Shown one piece after another: positions 9,882 to 18,612 of a stretch of 64,000 bases of DNA; position 1 is the stretch's first letter, and each line of letters begins with the position of its first letter. Both the position numbers and the translations under genes were made by a program. Source of the stretch: Oceanicola sp. D3 (GTDB lineage: Bacteria; Pseudomonadota; Alphaproteobacteria; Rhodobacterales; Rhodobacteraceae); contig NZ_CP040932.1 of the NCBI RefSeq assembly GCF_006351965.1, positions 2,046,001 to 2,110,000 on the forward strand, in the 5' to 3' direction. The notes under the pieces are model-generated. The model searched no databases, was not told where the DNA came from, and saw only the letters and a list, made by a program, of their open reading frames with translations.

Positions 9882-11135
9882 ATGAAAGACCTCAGCCACA
9901 ACATCCCCGCCCTCGTCACCGAGATGGGTGAGCGCGCGCGCGCCGCCGCTGCGGAGCTGTCTTTCTCGCCGCCAGAGGCCCGCAATGCCGCGCTCAAGGC
10001 CGCCGGTGCCGCGCTTCTGGCCTCGCAAGCCGAGATCCTCGAAGCCAACGCCCGTGATCTGGACTTTGGCCGCGAGAAGGGCCTGACCGATGCGATGATG
10101 GACCGCCTCATGCTCGATGAGGCCCGCATTCAGGGCATGGTCGACGGGCTCACCGCCATCGCCGCCCAGCCCGACCCGCTCGGCGAGGTGATCGACGAGT
10201 GGGATCGTCCCTCTGGCCTGCACATCCTCCGCGTGCGCACCCCCCTCGGTGTGATCGGCGTGATCTACGAAAGCCGCCCCAACGTCACCGCCGATGCCGG
10301 GGCGCTTTGCCTCAAATCCGGCAACGCGGTGATCCTGCGCGGAGGTTCTGAGAGCTATCACAGCGCCCGCGCCATCCACGCCGCCCTGCAAGCCGGGCTG
10401 CGCGAGGCCGGCCTGCCCGAAGACGCGATCCAGCTCATGCCCACCCGCGACCGCGAGGCCGTGGCCGAGATGCTGCGCGCCACCGCCTATATCGACGTGA
10501 TCGTGCCGCGCGGCGGCAAGGGCCTCGTCGGCCTCGTCCAGCGCGAGGCCCGCGTGCCCGTCTTTGCCCACCTCGAAGGCATCTGCCACGTCTATGTCGA
10601 TGCCGCCGCCGATGCCGAAAAGGCCATGAAGGTCGTGCTCAACGCCAAGACCCGCCGTACTGGCATCTGTGGCTCCGCCGAGTGCCTGCTGGTGCACGCA
10701 AGCCAAACTGACCTCGGTCAGAAGCTTGTCGATGCGCTGATGGACGCCGGGGTAGAGGTCTACGCCCAAGGGCTAAACGGCACCCGCCCGGCCACCGAGG
10801 AGGATTTCGGCAAGGAGTTCCTCGACATGAAGATCGCCGCGAAAGTGGTCGATAACATTGACGAGGCCATCGCCCACATCCGCACCTACGGCTCGCAGCA
10901 CACCGAGGCGATCCTGACCGAAGACGAGGCCGCCGCCGACCGCTTCTTCCAACGGGTCGATAGCGCCATCCTGATGCACAACGCCTCCACCCAATTCGCC
11001 GATGGTGGCGAGTTTGGCATGGGGGCAGAGATCGGCATCGCCACCGGCAAGATGCACGCCCGCGGCCCGGTGGGGGCAACCCAGCTGACCAGCTTCAAAT
11101 ATCTCGTCACCGGCAACGGCACCACACGGCCGTAA
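9882..11135 (+). CDS. proA: Gamma-glutamyl phosphate reductase (glutamate-5-semialdehyde dehydrogenase)
   Basis: 417-residue ProA, which reduces gamma-glutamyl phosphate to glutamate-5-semialdehyde with NADPH in proline synthesis. Aldehyde-dehydrogenase-superfamily features are visible: [27 protein letters not shown], the catalytic Cys at about 263 in RTGICGSAE and the C-terminal [15 protein letters not shown]. Full length. GGAG precedes the ATG. proB is not in the immediate neighbourhood, although it is often upstream in relatives. Confidence 0.97.
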   Translation: MKDLSHNIPALVTEMGERARAAAAELSFSPPEARNAALKAAGAALLASQAEILEANARDLDFGREKGLTDAMMDRLMLDEARIQGMVDGLTAIAAQPDPLGEVIDEWDRPSGLHILRVRTPLGVIGVIYESRPNVTADAGALCLKSGNAVILRGGSESYHSARAIHAALQAGLREAGLPEDAIQLMPTRDREAVAEMLRATAYIDVIVPRGGKGLVGLVQREARVPVFAHLEGICHVYVDAAADAEKAMKVVLNAKTRRTGICGSAECLLVHASQTDLGQKLVDALMDAGVEVYAQGLNGTRPATEEDFGKEFLDMKIAAKVVDNIDEAIAHIRTYGSQHTEAILTEDEAAADRFFQRVDSAILMHNASTQFADGGEFGMGAEIGIATGKMHARGPVGATQLTSFKYLVTGNGTTRP

Positions 11136-11202
11136 CCCACGGGCGATCTTGCCCCAAATATCACAGCGCGCGGGGGTCATCCCCCGCCGCGCATCCCACG
11201 GC

Positions 11203-11787
11203 TTAAAACCGGATCGCAACCTCCTCCTCAAGCCGCGCAACCTCAGCCGCGCGCCCCAAGGCCGCCAGCGCCTTGGGCAACATCGCAAATTGCAGCTGTG
11301 CCGGGCTCAGCCCCGCGCCATCTCCGCGCTCCAGCGCCTCCCATGCGGCGGCCTCATTGCGCAACCGCGGCGCGCGCGCCACCACCTCCCAACTGGGCCG
11401 CACTTCGATCACGCCGCCATAGGCCAGCTCGATCTCAAGGCAGTTGATCGCCAAAAATATCGCCCGCAGCTCCGCCCGGCCAACCGTTCCGGGTGCCGGC
11501 CAATCCACCTGCACACGCCCGCCGCCAAGGTAGTCTGCCAGCGTGGCCAGTATCTCCGCCTCGCTCACCGCCTGTCCCTCTTCGGCGCGGCCAAAGGCGA
11601 TGCGGAAAAACTTGATCCTGCCCTGCGCATTCTTCACGCTGTCATCTACAAGTGCCAGCTCCGGGCTGTTTTGCAGCCCTGCCATCGCCAGCAATTCCAC
11701 CCCGTTGCCGATGGCCCCAACCGGGCTGATCAGGTCGTGGCAGATCCGCGACGCCAACCGCGCCGCCAGGTCGAAGTCATCGTCCAT
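11203..11787 (-). CDS. chpT: Histidine phosphotransferase ChpT
   Basis: 194 residues. The N-terminal helix carries the H-box RICHDLISPVGAIGNGVEL with phosphoacceptor His17, and the C-terminal part resembles a degenerate HATPase lobe without ATP-binding motifs. ChpT passes phosphate from the CckA hybrid kinase to CtrA and CpdR in alphaproteobacteria. ATG at 11787 follows GGAGG. It diverges from the DUF3553 gene with only 23 bp between the start codons. A CtrA-type box lies 230 bp to the right, before olsB. Confidence 0.9.
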   Translation of the reverse strand: MDDDFDLAARLASRICHDLISPVGAIGNGVELLAMAGLQNSPELALVDDSVKNAQGRIKFFRIAFGRAEEGQAVSEAEILATLADYLGGGRVQVDWPAPGTVGRAELRAIFLAINCLEIELAYGGVIEVRPSWEVVARAPRLRNEAAAWEALERGDGAGLSPAQLQFAMLPKALAALGRAAEVARLEEEVAIRF

Positions 11788-11810
11788 GGTCGCCCTCCGG
11801 AGAAAGCCCA

Positions 11811-11996
11811 ATGGCCTCAGATCTCAACGCAATCCTCGAACCGGGCATGTTGGTGCGCCACCCTGATGAGCCCGATTGGGGGCTGGGACAGGTGCAATCA
11901 AACATCGGCGGGCGCATCACCGTGAATTTCGAGCACGCAGGCAAAGTGACAATCGACGGCAAGCGCATCCTCCTGGAAATCGTCTTTAACCGATGA
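11811..11996 (+). CDS. DUF3553 family protein
   Basis: 61-residue protein. The motif GMLVRHPDEPDWGLGQVQS and following strands match DUF3553, a short SH3-like beta-barrel related to the UvrD C-terminal and CarD-type RNA-polymerase-binding folds. Role unknown; it commonly sits next to chpT in Rhodobacterales. ATG at 11811 follows GGAG (11799-11802). Confidence 0.85.
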   Translation: MASDLNAILEPGMLVRHPDEPDWGLGQVQSNIGGRITVNFEHAGKVTIDGKRILLEIVFNR

Positions 11997-12012
11997 CCTA
12001 CGCGGGTCTTGG

Positions 12013-12027
12013 TTAACATGACATTAA
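12013..12027. promoter_or_regulatory. CtrA-type box TTAA-N7-TTAA
   Basis: TTAA at 12013-12016 and TTAA at 12024-12027 are separated by exactly seven bases (CATGACA), matching the CtrA full-site consensus. It lies 80 bp upstream of the olsB start and is the only such site noticed in the intergenic regions of the window. A regulatory role is inferred from the consensus only. Confidence 0.5.
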
Positions 12028-12106
12028 TGCGACCCCCGTGCCAGCCAGAGCCCACCCGGGTTGCGCCATCGCGGCGGGCTGCCTAAAAGCCCGGAGACGG
12101 GCGGCA

Positions 12107-12916
12107 ATGGAGGGCCGAAGGGCACGCAGGATGGACGCCGAAGCGCCGAAATTCGAGCTGCGACTGGCGGCTGACGAGGCCGACCTGCGCGCCGCCCAAC
12201 GCCTGCGCTACGAGGTTTTCGTGGCCGAGCTGGGCGGCGATGGCGAGATGGTCGATCATGACGCCCGCCTCGAGGCCGACCCCTTCGATGCCCATTGCGA
12301 CCACCTCTTGCTGATCGACCACGCGGGCGAAGGTGCGGGCGAAGGCGAAGGCAAGGTCGTAGGCGTCTATCGCCTGCTGCCCGGCACCCGGGCCGAAGCC
12401 GCAGGCGGCTTTTACACCGAAGGCGAATACGACCTCACCCCGCTCAAAACCTCCGGCCGCAATCTGCTGGAGCTTGGCCGCTCCTGCCTCGCGCCCGAGT
12501 ATCGCGGCGGCATGGCCATGTTCCACCTCTGGGGCGCCCTGTGGGATTACGTCGAGGAGCGTGGCATCGAGGTGCTCTTTGGCACCGCCTCCTTCCACGG
12601 CACCGATCTGCAAGCCCTCGCCGCGCCGCTCTCGCTGCTCCACCACAGCCACCTCGCCCCCGCCGCGCTCCGCCCCGAGGTGCTGCCCCCCAATGGCCGC
12701 GCCATGAACATTCTGCCCGAAACCCAGCTCAACCGCCCCGAGGCCATGCGCGCCGTGCCCGCGCTGATCAAGGCCTACCTGCGCCTCGGCGGCTGGGTCG
12801 GGCAGGGGGCCTTTCTCGATCACGCCTTCAACACCACCGATGTCTGCCTCGTGCTCGACGCCACGCAGGTCAGCCCACGCCAGGTGGCGATCTACCGCAA
12901 AGACCGCGCCCCTTGA
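12107..12916 (+). CDS. olsB: L-ornithine N(alpha)-acyltransferase (hemolysin-family GNAT)
   Basis: 269 residues. OlsB transfers a 3-hydroxyacyl group from acyl carrier protein to the alpha-amino group of ornithine, giving lyso-ornithine lipid. Recognisable blocks are AAQRLRYEVFVAELGG, the acidic DHDARLEADPFDAHCDHLLL, LLELGRSCLAPEYRGG and GTASFHGTD. ATG at 12107 (GGAG 11 nt upstream) is favoured over ATG 12131, but the choice is not certain. The stop codon overlaps the olsA start, indicating one operon. Confidence 0.88.
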   Translation: MEGRRARRMDAEAPKFELRLAADEADLRAAQRLRYEVFVAELGGDGEMVDHDARLEADPFDAHCDHLLLIDHAGEGAGEGEGKVVGVYRLLPGTRAEAAGGFYTEGEYDLTPLKTSGRNLLELGRSCLAPEYRGGMAMFHLWGALWDYVEERGIEVLFGTASFHGTDLQALAAPLSLLHHSHLAPAALRPEVLPPNGRAMNILPETQLNRPEAMRAVPALIKAYLRLGGWVGQGAFLDHAFNTTDVCLVLDATQVSPRQVAIYRKDRAP

Positions 12917-13788
12917 GCCAGCACCACACCGAGCAAAGCCCAAGCCAGGGTCCGCTCTGGCAAGGCGCATCCCCGCTGCCGCCTCCGCGCCTCGGTCCGC
13001 TCGGCTGGGCGCGGGTCATCCTGCGCGGTCTGCCCCTTGGCCTCATCACCTTCGGCTGCCTCGCGCTGCTCCTGCTGGTCCGCCTTGTCGAGCGTCCGCT
13101 CTGCGGCCACCACCGCCCGGTCACGCCCTTCATCACGCAGTTCGTCTGCAAGGCGGCCTTCCTCTGCCTCGGCATGAAGCACCGCACCCACGGCACCCCC
13201 ATGCGGCATCGCGGCGCGATCGTCGCCAACCACGCAAGCTGGCTCGACATCTACGCCCTCAACGCGCCCCAGCGCATCTATTACGTTGCCAAATCCGAGG
13301 TGGCAGGCTGGCCCGGCATCGGCTGGCTGGCGCGCGCCACCGGCACCGTCTTCATCCGGCGCGACCGGCGCGAGGCCAAGGCCCAGCAAGCAGTGTTCGA
13401 AGAGCGGCTGCGGATGAACCACCGCCTGCTCTTCTTCCCCGAGGGCACGTCAACCGACGGTCTGCGCGTGCTGCCCTTCAAGCCCACGCTGTTTCAGGCT
13501 TTCTACACCCACGACATGCCCGAGATCCTGCACATCCAGCCCGTCACCGTCGCCTACCAAGCGCCGCCGGGAGAAGACCCGCGCTTCTACGGCTGGTGGG
13601 GAGACATGGACTTCGGCTCCGGCCTGCTTCGCGTGCTCGGCGCGCGGCGGCAAGGCGCGGTGGAAATCGTCTTTCACGCGCCAATCCCGGTTGCCGGGGC
13701 AGGGGGCCGCAAGGCGCTGGCAGCGGCCTGCGAAGCGGCGGTGCGCGATGGGCTGAAGCCCCGGCTCGGCTCCGGCCATCGGCCCTGA
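12913..13788 (+). CDS. olsA: Lyso-ornithine lipid O-acyltransferase
   Basis: 291-residue 1-acyl-glycerol-3-phosphate-acyltransferase-type enzyme that completes ornithine lipid synthesis. A membrane segment (LGLITFGCLALLLLVRLV) precedes the HX4D motif NHASWLD at about 106-112 and the acyl-acceptor motif FPEGTSTDG near 175. The start is most simply the TTG at 12913, which overlaps the olsB stop as TTGA, so translation is probably coupled. Residues 1-35 are polar and proline-rich. Confidence 0.85.
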   Translation: MSQHHTEQSPSQGPLWQGASPLPPPRLGPLGWARVILRGLPLGLITFGCLALLLLVRLVERPLCGHHRPVTPFITQFVCKAAFLCLGMKHRTHGTPMRHRGAIVANHASWLDIYALNAPQRIYYVAKSEVAGWPGIGWLARATGTVFIRRDRREAKAQQAVFEERLRMNHRLLFFPEGTSTDGLRVLPFKPTLFQAFYTHDMPEILHIQPVTVAYQAPPGEDPRFYGWWGDMDFGSGLLRVLGARRQGAVEIVFHAPIPVAGAGGRKALAAACEAAVRDGLKPRLGSGHRP

Positions 13789-13913
13789 CGCTCCACGTGG
13801 CACCTGCGACGAGCGGGGCAAAGGCCCCCAAAGAGTTGAGACACCGGAGGCCGGCCAATCCGCTGCGCACGCCTGCTTAACGCCCCCGGTTGTGCAAAAA
13901 CCAAGGAGGTATC

Positions 13914-13969
13914 GGTTGTGCATAGGATGTGCATCACTTGTGCCTGTGGTATTTCTGCACTTAACGCCG
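13914..13969 (+). repeat. Dispersed 35-bp element, copy 1
   Basis: Positions 13914-13948 are identical to the reverse complement of 34194-34228. After 9 bases, 12 further matching bases (CACTTAACGCCG, 13958-13969) follow; in the other copy that spacer is 10 bases. Partial GTTGTGCA copies also occur at 13889 and 13982. The copy lies in the 215-bp gap between the convergent olsA and ThiE-like genes. An ATG-TGC-ATC-ACT-TGT-GCC-TGT frame runs through it, but it does not close quickly here. Confidence 0.75.
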
Positions 13970-14003
13970 TTTTCAGTGGGAGTTGTGCATCACCGCACAG
14001 CGC

Positions 14004-14627
14004 TCAGAGGGCACCCGCCATCAGACTCTTCAGCGCTTCCGCCGGGTCGTCCTCGCCCCAGATCTCGGGGCCGATTCCAAAGAAGTCCGTCATCCCGGCC
14101 AGCGCCGCAACGCGCCCCGCACTGAGGCCGCCCTCGGCCACCACGGGCACCTCGATCACCTGGCTCCACCACTGGAAAAGCTCGTCTTCCGCCTGGGTGC
14201 CGTCGCCCAGCGAAGTCGTTGATACCGGGCCAAAACTCACGTAATCCGCGCCCGCTTCACCGGCGCTCATCCCGTCATGCCGCGACGCGCCGCAGAAGGC
14301 ACCAACGATGGCATCCTCGCCCAGCGCCTTGCGCGCGGCCCGCACGCTGCGCGCCCCATCCGTCAGGTGCACCCCGTCCAGCCCCAGCCGCTCGACCATC
14401 TGCACATGCGCCTCGATCACCAGCGCCACATCCCGGGCATGGGCCACTTCGCGCAGGCTGTCGGCCGCCTGTGCCACCTCGCGCTCATCCGTCGTCGCCA
14501 AAGCCAGCCGCACGCAGGCCACGTCCACGGCATCAAGAACACCGGCCAACTTACCGGGAAAGCTCGACAATTCCAGCGTCGGCGGGGTGATCAGGTAGAT
14601 CTGCGGCACATCGGGCGCATCGGCCAT
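14004..14627 (-). CDS. Thiamine phosphate synthase-like protein (ThiE/TenI family)
   Basis: 207-residue TIM-barrel protein with ThiE-like blocks: QIYLITPP at the start, GVHLTDGARSVRAARKALG, DYVSFGPVSTTSLGD and VVAEGGL. The ThiE pyrophosphate-binding pattern is only partly kept (VSFGPVSTT), and this subgroup in Rhodobacteraceae is usually annotated as a second, uncertain ThiE-like protein. No thiamine genes are adjacent. ATG at 14627 is preferred over 14639 because GGAG lies 8 nt before it. Confidence 0.7.
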   Translation of the reverse strand: MADAPDVPQIYLITPPTLELSSFPGKLAGVLDAVDVACVRLALATTDEREVAQAADSLREVAHARDVALVIEAHVQMVERLGLDGVHLTDGARSVRAARKALGEDAIVGAFCGASRHDGMSAGEAGADYVSFGPVSTTSLGDGTQAEDELFQWWSQVIEVPVVAEGGLSAGRVAALAGMTDFFGIGPEIWGEDDPAEALKSLMAGAL

Positions 14628-14682
14628 TTTCGGCTCCATTATCTTCGGTTTCAGGCCCTATATCGGGGTTTTGCGGGCTTGG

Positions 14683-15015
14683 CTACTTTGCCGGCATCGG
14701 TTCCACGAAGCTCAGGCAAAGCCGCATCAGCCCATCGAAAATATCTTCCTCCTCCAGAGTGCCCCGGTCGACATGAATAAACCCGGCCTTCTCGGCCCCT
14801 CCCATCACCATCCGGGCTGTCCCCGGCAGCGCCAGCGCCTCGGCCTCGCGTGCCTTGCCCACCCTAAAGAACGCACCGCCGCGCCCCGATGCGACGCAGG
14901 CCATATTGCCCCGGATCATAAAGCAAATCCCGCCAAACATCCTGCGTTCGCTCACCTCCGGCACGCCCATGAGCCCCTCGCGCAGCCGCTCGGCCACCTC
15001 CTCGTCCCACGCCAT
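14683..15015 (-). CDS. TfoX N-terminal domain family protein
   Basis: 110 residues. MFGGICFMIRGNMACVA and the following strands match the TfoX N-terminal domain, seen in full-length form in the Haemophilus competence regulator; stand-alone copies such as this are common and of unknown function. ATG at 15015 follows GGGAG. Divergent from trmJ with 88 bp between them. Confidence 0.75.
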   Translation of the reverse strand: MAWDEEVAERLREGLMGVPEVSERRMFGGICFMIRGNMACVASGRGGAFFRVGKAREAEALALPGTARMVMGGAEKAGFIHVDRGTLEEEDIFDGLMRLCLSFVEPMPAK

Positions 15016-15103
15016 TGTCGCTCCCTTCCAAAGCACCGCTTGTCTGGCCCTGCGTCCCATCGTATCACCCGCGCCGTGATGCGAGGCAAGAAAGGCGCAG
15101 CAA

Positions 15104-15832
15104 ATGGCAGACCCGGTATTTGTGCTCGTGCGCCCGCAGATGGGCGAAAACATCGGCGCGGCAGCCCGCGCGATGTGGAACTTCGGCCTCGACAGAATGC
15201 GCCTCGTCTCCCCGCGTGACGGCTGGCCAAATCCGCGTGCGGCAGCGCTTGCCAGCGGCGCAGGGCGGGTGCTCGACGGCGCAGACCTGCACGAAAGCGT
15301 GGCCGACGCGGTGGCCGATTGCCGCATGGTCTATGCCACAACGGCCCGGGGGCGGGGCCTCACCAAGCCGGTTCTGACACCAGAAGAAGCCATGGCCGAC
15401 GCCCGCCGCCGCGCCGCTGCTGGCCAGAAGGTGGCGGTGCTTTTCGGCCCCGAGCGGGCCGGGCTGGAAAACGAGGATGTCGCCCGCGCCAGCGCCATCA
15501 TCACCGTGCCGGTCAACCCCGAATTCTTCTCGCTCAATCTCGGCCAGGCCGTGCTGCTGATGGCTTATGAATATGGCCGCCACACGCTTCCGCGCGGCAC
15601 CGAGGCCCCCGCCGAGCCTGCCTCTGCGGTAGAGGTCGAAAAGCTTGGCGATCACTGGGAGGAGCGTCTTGAGGAGGCCGGGTTTTTCTTCCCCGCCGAG
15701 AAGGCCGCCGGGATGAAGCTGGTCCTGCGCAACATGTGGCCCCGCCTCATGCTCACCCGCCCGGATGTGCAAATGCTCCACGGTGCCCTGCGCCAGTTGC
15801 TGCGCGGCAAGTCGTCCGGCGGCGGCTCTTGA
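15104..15832 (+). CDS. trmJ: tRNA/rRNA methyltransferase of the SpoU family (TrmJ-like)
   Basis: 242-residue SPOUT methyltransferase. Motifs are VLVRPQMGENIGAAARAM at the N terminus, VAVLFGPERAGLENEDV in the middle and the knotted cofactor region FFSLNLGQAVLLMAYE. This is the LasT/TrmJ branch, which 2'-O-methylates position 32 of several tRNAs. The C-terminal extension ends in a helix plus a basic tail. It precedes ctaA on the same strand by 60 bp. Confidence 0.85.
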   Translation: MADPVFVLVRPQMGENIGAAARAMWNFGLDRMRLVSPRDGWPNPRAAALASGAGRVLDGADLHESVADAVADCRMVYATTARGRGLTKPVLTPEEAMADARRRAAAGQKVAVLFGPERAGLENEDVARASAIITVPVNPEFFSLNLGQAVLLMAYEYGRHTLPRGTEAPAEPASAVEVEKLGDHWEERLEEAGFFFPAEKAAGMKLVLRNMWPRLMLTRPDVQMLHGALRQLLRGKSSGGGS

Positions 15833-15892
15833 GGCCGCGGCCTCCCCGCGCTACCTGAGAGCGCGAAAGAGGCCCCGAGCATAGGAACCACC

Positions 15893-17044
15893 ATGGCCGG
15901 AAAACGCAGCATCTTCGAAGAGGTCAGCGAGGGCGAGGCCCCGCGCACAGCACCCCGCGAAACCGGGCTGATCGACAAGGGCAGCCGGGGTGGCGCACGC
16001 CTTGCCATCCGGGGCTGGCTGATGCTGCTCTTCGCCCTCGTGGTGGTGATGATCATCGTCGGCGGCCTCACCCGGCTCACCGACTCCGGCCTTTCGATCA
16101 CCGAGTGGAACGTGATCAAGGGCGCCATCCCGCCGCTGAACGAGGCCGATTGGGCCATCGCCTTCGACAAGTACAAGACGATCCCCGAGTATGAGTTGCA
16201 AAACAAGGGGATGAGCCTTGCCGAGTTCAAAACAATCTATTGGTGGGAATGGGGGCACCGCCAGCTTGGCCGCCTGATCGGGCTGGTCTGGGCGGTCGGC
16301 TACCTCTGGTTCCTGCTGCGCGGCCAAATCCCCACCGGCTGGAAGCTCCGCCTGCTGATCCCCGGCGTGCTCGGCGGCATTCAGGGCTCTATCGGCTGGT
16401 GGATGGTCTACTCCGGCCTCTCCGGCGAGATGACCGACGTTGCCTCCTACCGCCTCGCCACCCACCTGGGCCTCGCTTTCGCCATCCTTGGCTTGCTGGC
16501 GTGGTATATCCTGCTGCTGTCGCGCCCCGAGCGCGAGATCATGCAGGCCCGCCGCGCCCGCGAGCGCCGGGTCTGGGGGCTGGGCACCGGGCTGATGCAC
16601 TTCGCCTTCCTGCAAATCCTCATCGGTGCGCTGGTGGCGGGCATCGACGCGGGCCGCAATTACATCGACTGGCCGCTGATGGCGGGCGGCTTCACGCCCC
16701 CCGGCATGTGGGAGATCGAGCCGCTTTGGCGCAACTTCTTCGAGAATGATGGCACTGTGCAATTCATCCACCGCATGGTGGCCTACGCGCTCTTCGCCTT
16801 CGCCATCTTCGCCTGGGTCCGCTCGCGCCGTTCCGCCTATGCCGCCACCCGCCGTGCGTTTGATTGGGCGCTGGTGCTGCTCTTCGGGCAGGTGGTGCTC
16901 GGCATCGTCACCGTGATGCACTCCGCCCCCTGGCACATCGCCATCACCCATCAGGCGCTTGGCGTGGCGCTTTGGGTCGTTATCATCCGTGCCCGCTTCC
17001 TTGCGGGCTACCCCAAGGCCGGAACGCTCCGCGAAGGACTCTGA
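15893..17044 (+). CDS. ctaA: Heme A synthase CtaA
   Basis: 383-residue membrane protein with eight predicted helices; it oxidises the heme O methyl group to give heme A for cytochrome oxidases. Diagnostic blocks are IIVGGLTRLTDSGLSITEWN, the loop with EFKTIYWWEWGHRQLGR, IDWPLMAGGF and QFIHRMVAY, supplying the conserved histidines. The 35-residue cytoplasmic N terminus is polar. The stop is 1 nt before the start of the next gene, so the two are co-transcribed. Confidence 0.95.
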   Translation: MAGKRSIFEEVSEGEAPRTAPRETGLIDKGSRGGARLAIRGWLMLLFALVVVMIIVGGLTRLTDSGLSITEWNVIKGAIPPLNEADWAIAFDKYKTIPEYELQNKGMSLAEFKTIYWWEWGHRQLGRLIGLVWAVGYLWFLLRGQIPTGWKLRLLIPGVLGGIQGSIGWWMVYSGLSGEMTDVASYRLATHLGLAFAILGLLAWYILLLSRPEREIMQARRARERRVWGLGTGLMHFAFLQILIGALVAGIDAGRNYIDWPLMAGGFTPPGMWEIEPLWRNFFENDGTVQFIHRMVAYALFAFAIFAWVRSRRSAYAATRRAFDWALVLLFGQVVLGIVTVMHSAPWHIAITHQALGVALWVVIIRARFLAGYPKAGTLREGL

Positions 17045-17045
17045 C

Positions 17046-18515
17046 ATGACCGCATTTGAAGACCTCATGGCCCACAGCCGCGAGACCGAGGCCCTTGGCC
17101 AGGTCATGGGCCGCCTTGGCTGGGATCAGGAAACAATGATGCCCCGCGGCTCCGCCGAGCAACGCGGCGACGAGATCGCGGCGCTCTCCGGCGTGCTGCA
17201 CGCCCGCAAGATCGACCCCCGCGTGGGTGAGTGGCTGGAGGCCGCCGAAGCCCCCGATGCGGCAGGCGAGGCGGCCCTCCGGCTGATCCGCCGCAGCTTC
17301 GAACGCACCACCAAACTGCCCTCCAAACTCGCCGCAGCGCTGGCCAAAACAACCTCCATCGCCCAAGGCAAATGGGCCGAGGCCCGTGCCGCCGAAGATG
17401 TGGCGGCCTTCGTCCCCGTGCTGGATGAGGTGCTCAAGCTCAAGCGCGAGGAGGCCGCCGCGCTGGCCGATGGCGGCGATCTTTATGACGCGCTGCTGGA
17501 TGACTACGAGCCCGGCGCCAAGGCCGCCGACCTTGAGGCGATGTTCGGCGCGCTCCGCCCACGCCTCGTCGACCTGCGTGAGAAAATTCTCGGCGCCAGC
17601 CACCAGCCCGAGGCGCTCGCCGGCACCTATGGCGAGGCTGCGCAGCTTGCGCTCTCCAACAAGCTGGCCGAGGCCTTCGGATATGACTTCTCCCGCGGCC
17701 GGATCGACAAGGCCGTCCACCCCTTCAGCTCCGGCTCCGGCAATGACGTGCGCATCACCACCCGCGTCGCCGAGGATGACCCGTTCAACTGCTTTTATTC
17801 CACCATCCACGAGGTCGGCCACGCCTGCTACGAGCAGAACATCTCGCAAGACTACCTGCTCACCCCGATGGGGCAGGGGGTCTCAATGGGCGTGCATGAA
17901 AGCCAGAGCCGCATCTACGAAAACCAGATGGGCCGCTCCCGCGCCTTCACCGGCTGGCTGCACAGCCAGATGGAAGAGGCCTTCGGCCCGCTCGGTCTTG
18001 ATGCCGATGCCTTCTATGCCACCGTCAACAAGGTGAAGCCCGGCTACATCCGCACCGAGGCCGACGAGGTGCAATACAACCTCCACGTCCTCTTGCGCTT
18101 CGACCTCGAGCGCGACCTCGTGGCAGGCAAGCTGGAAGCGGCAGACCTTGAAGAAGCATGGAACGCCCGCTTCGAGCGCGACTTCGGCTACCCGGTCGAC
18201 AAGCCCTCCAACGGCTGCCTGCAAGATGTGCACTGGTCCGTCGGCCTCTTCGGCTACTTCCCAACCTACAGCTTGGGCAACGTCTACGCCGGTTGCCTGA
18301 ACAAGGCCCTGCGCGACGCGGTGCCCGGTGTCGATGTCGCGCTCGCCTCGGGCGATGCCACCCCGGCCACAGCTTGGCTGCGCGAAAACCTGCAACAGCA
18401 CGGCGGGCTGCGCCCCCCGCGCGAAACCATAACCCACGCCTGCGGCTTCGAGCCGTCGGAAGCGCCGCTGCTGGATTATCTCGAAGAGAAGTTCAGCGCG
18501 ATCTACCGGCTCTAA
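17046..18515 (+). CDS. Metallocarboxypeptidase, M32 (thermostable carboxypeptidase 1) family
   Basis: 489 residues, the usual length for M32. The zinc motif HEVGH is at 255-259, with the downstream HESQSRIYENQ, the substrate-binding segments HPFSSG and DVRITT, and GYIRTEADEVQYNLH all present. The enzyme removes C-terminal residues from peptides in the cytoplasm. It begins 1 nt after the ctaA stop and is expected to share its transcript; the functional link to heme synthesis is unclear. Confidence 0.93.
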   Translation: MTAFEDLMAHSRETEALGQVMGRLGWDQETMMPRGSAEQRGDEIAALSGVLHARKIDPRVGEWLEAAEAPDAAGEAALRLIRRSFERTTKLPSKLAAALAKTTSIAQGKWAEARAAEDVAAFVPVLDEVLKLKREEAAALADGGDLYDALLDDYEPGAKAADLEAMFGALRPRLVDLREKILGASHQPEALAGTYGEAAQLALSNKLAEAFGYDFSRGRIDKAVHPFSSGSGNDVRITTRVAEDDPFNCFYSTIHEVGHACYEQNISQDYLLTPMGQGVSMGVHESQSRIYENQMGRSRAFTGWLHSQMEEAFGPLGLDADAFYATVNKVKPGYIRTEADEVQYNLHVLLRFDLERDLVAGKLEAADLEEAWNARFERDFGYPVDKPSNGCLQDVHWSVGLFGYFPTYSLGNVYAGCLNKALRDAVPGVDVALASGDATPATAWLRENLQQHGGLRPPRETITHACGFEPSEAPLLDYLEEKFSAIYRL

Positions 18516-18612
18516 GGCCGGCCCCAACGGCGCGGGCGATTCGCGGCGCGGGGGGGCGTGCCCCGCCATCCCGCACGCCCGTTTCAACCGATCGTAAACC
18601 TTTTGCGCGAGG

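Noticed and set aside
13918-14244. Rightward frame MHRMCITCACGIS... through the dispersed element into the ThiE-like gene
   Set aside because: Most of it is antisense to the ThiE-like gene and its frame is not preserved in the second copy of the element.
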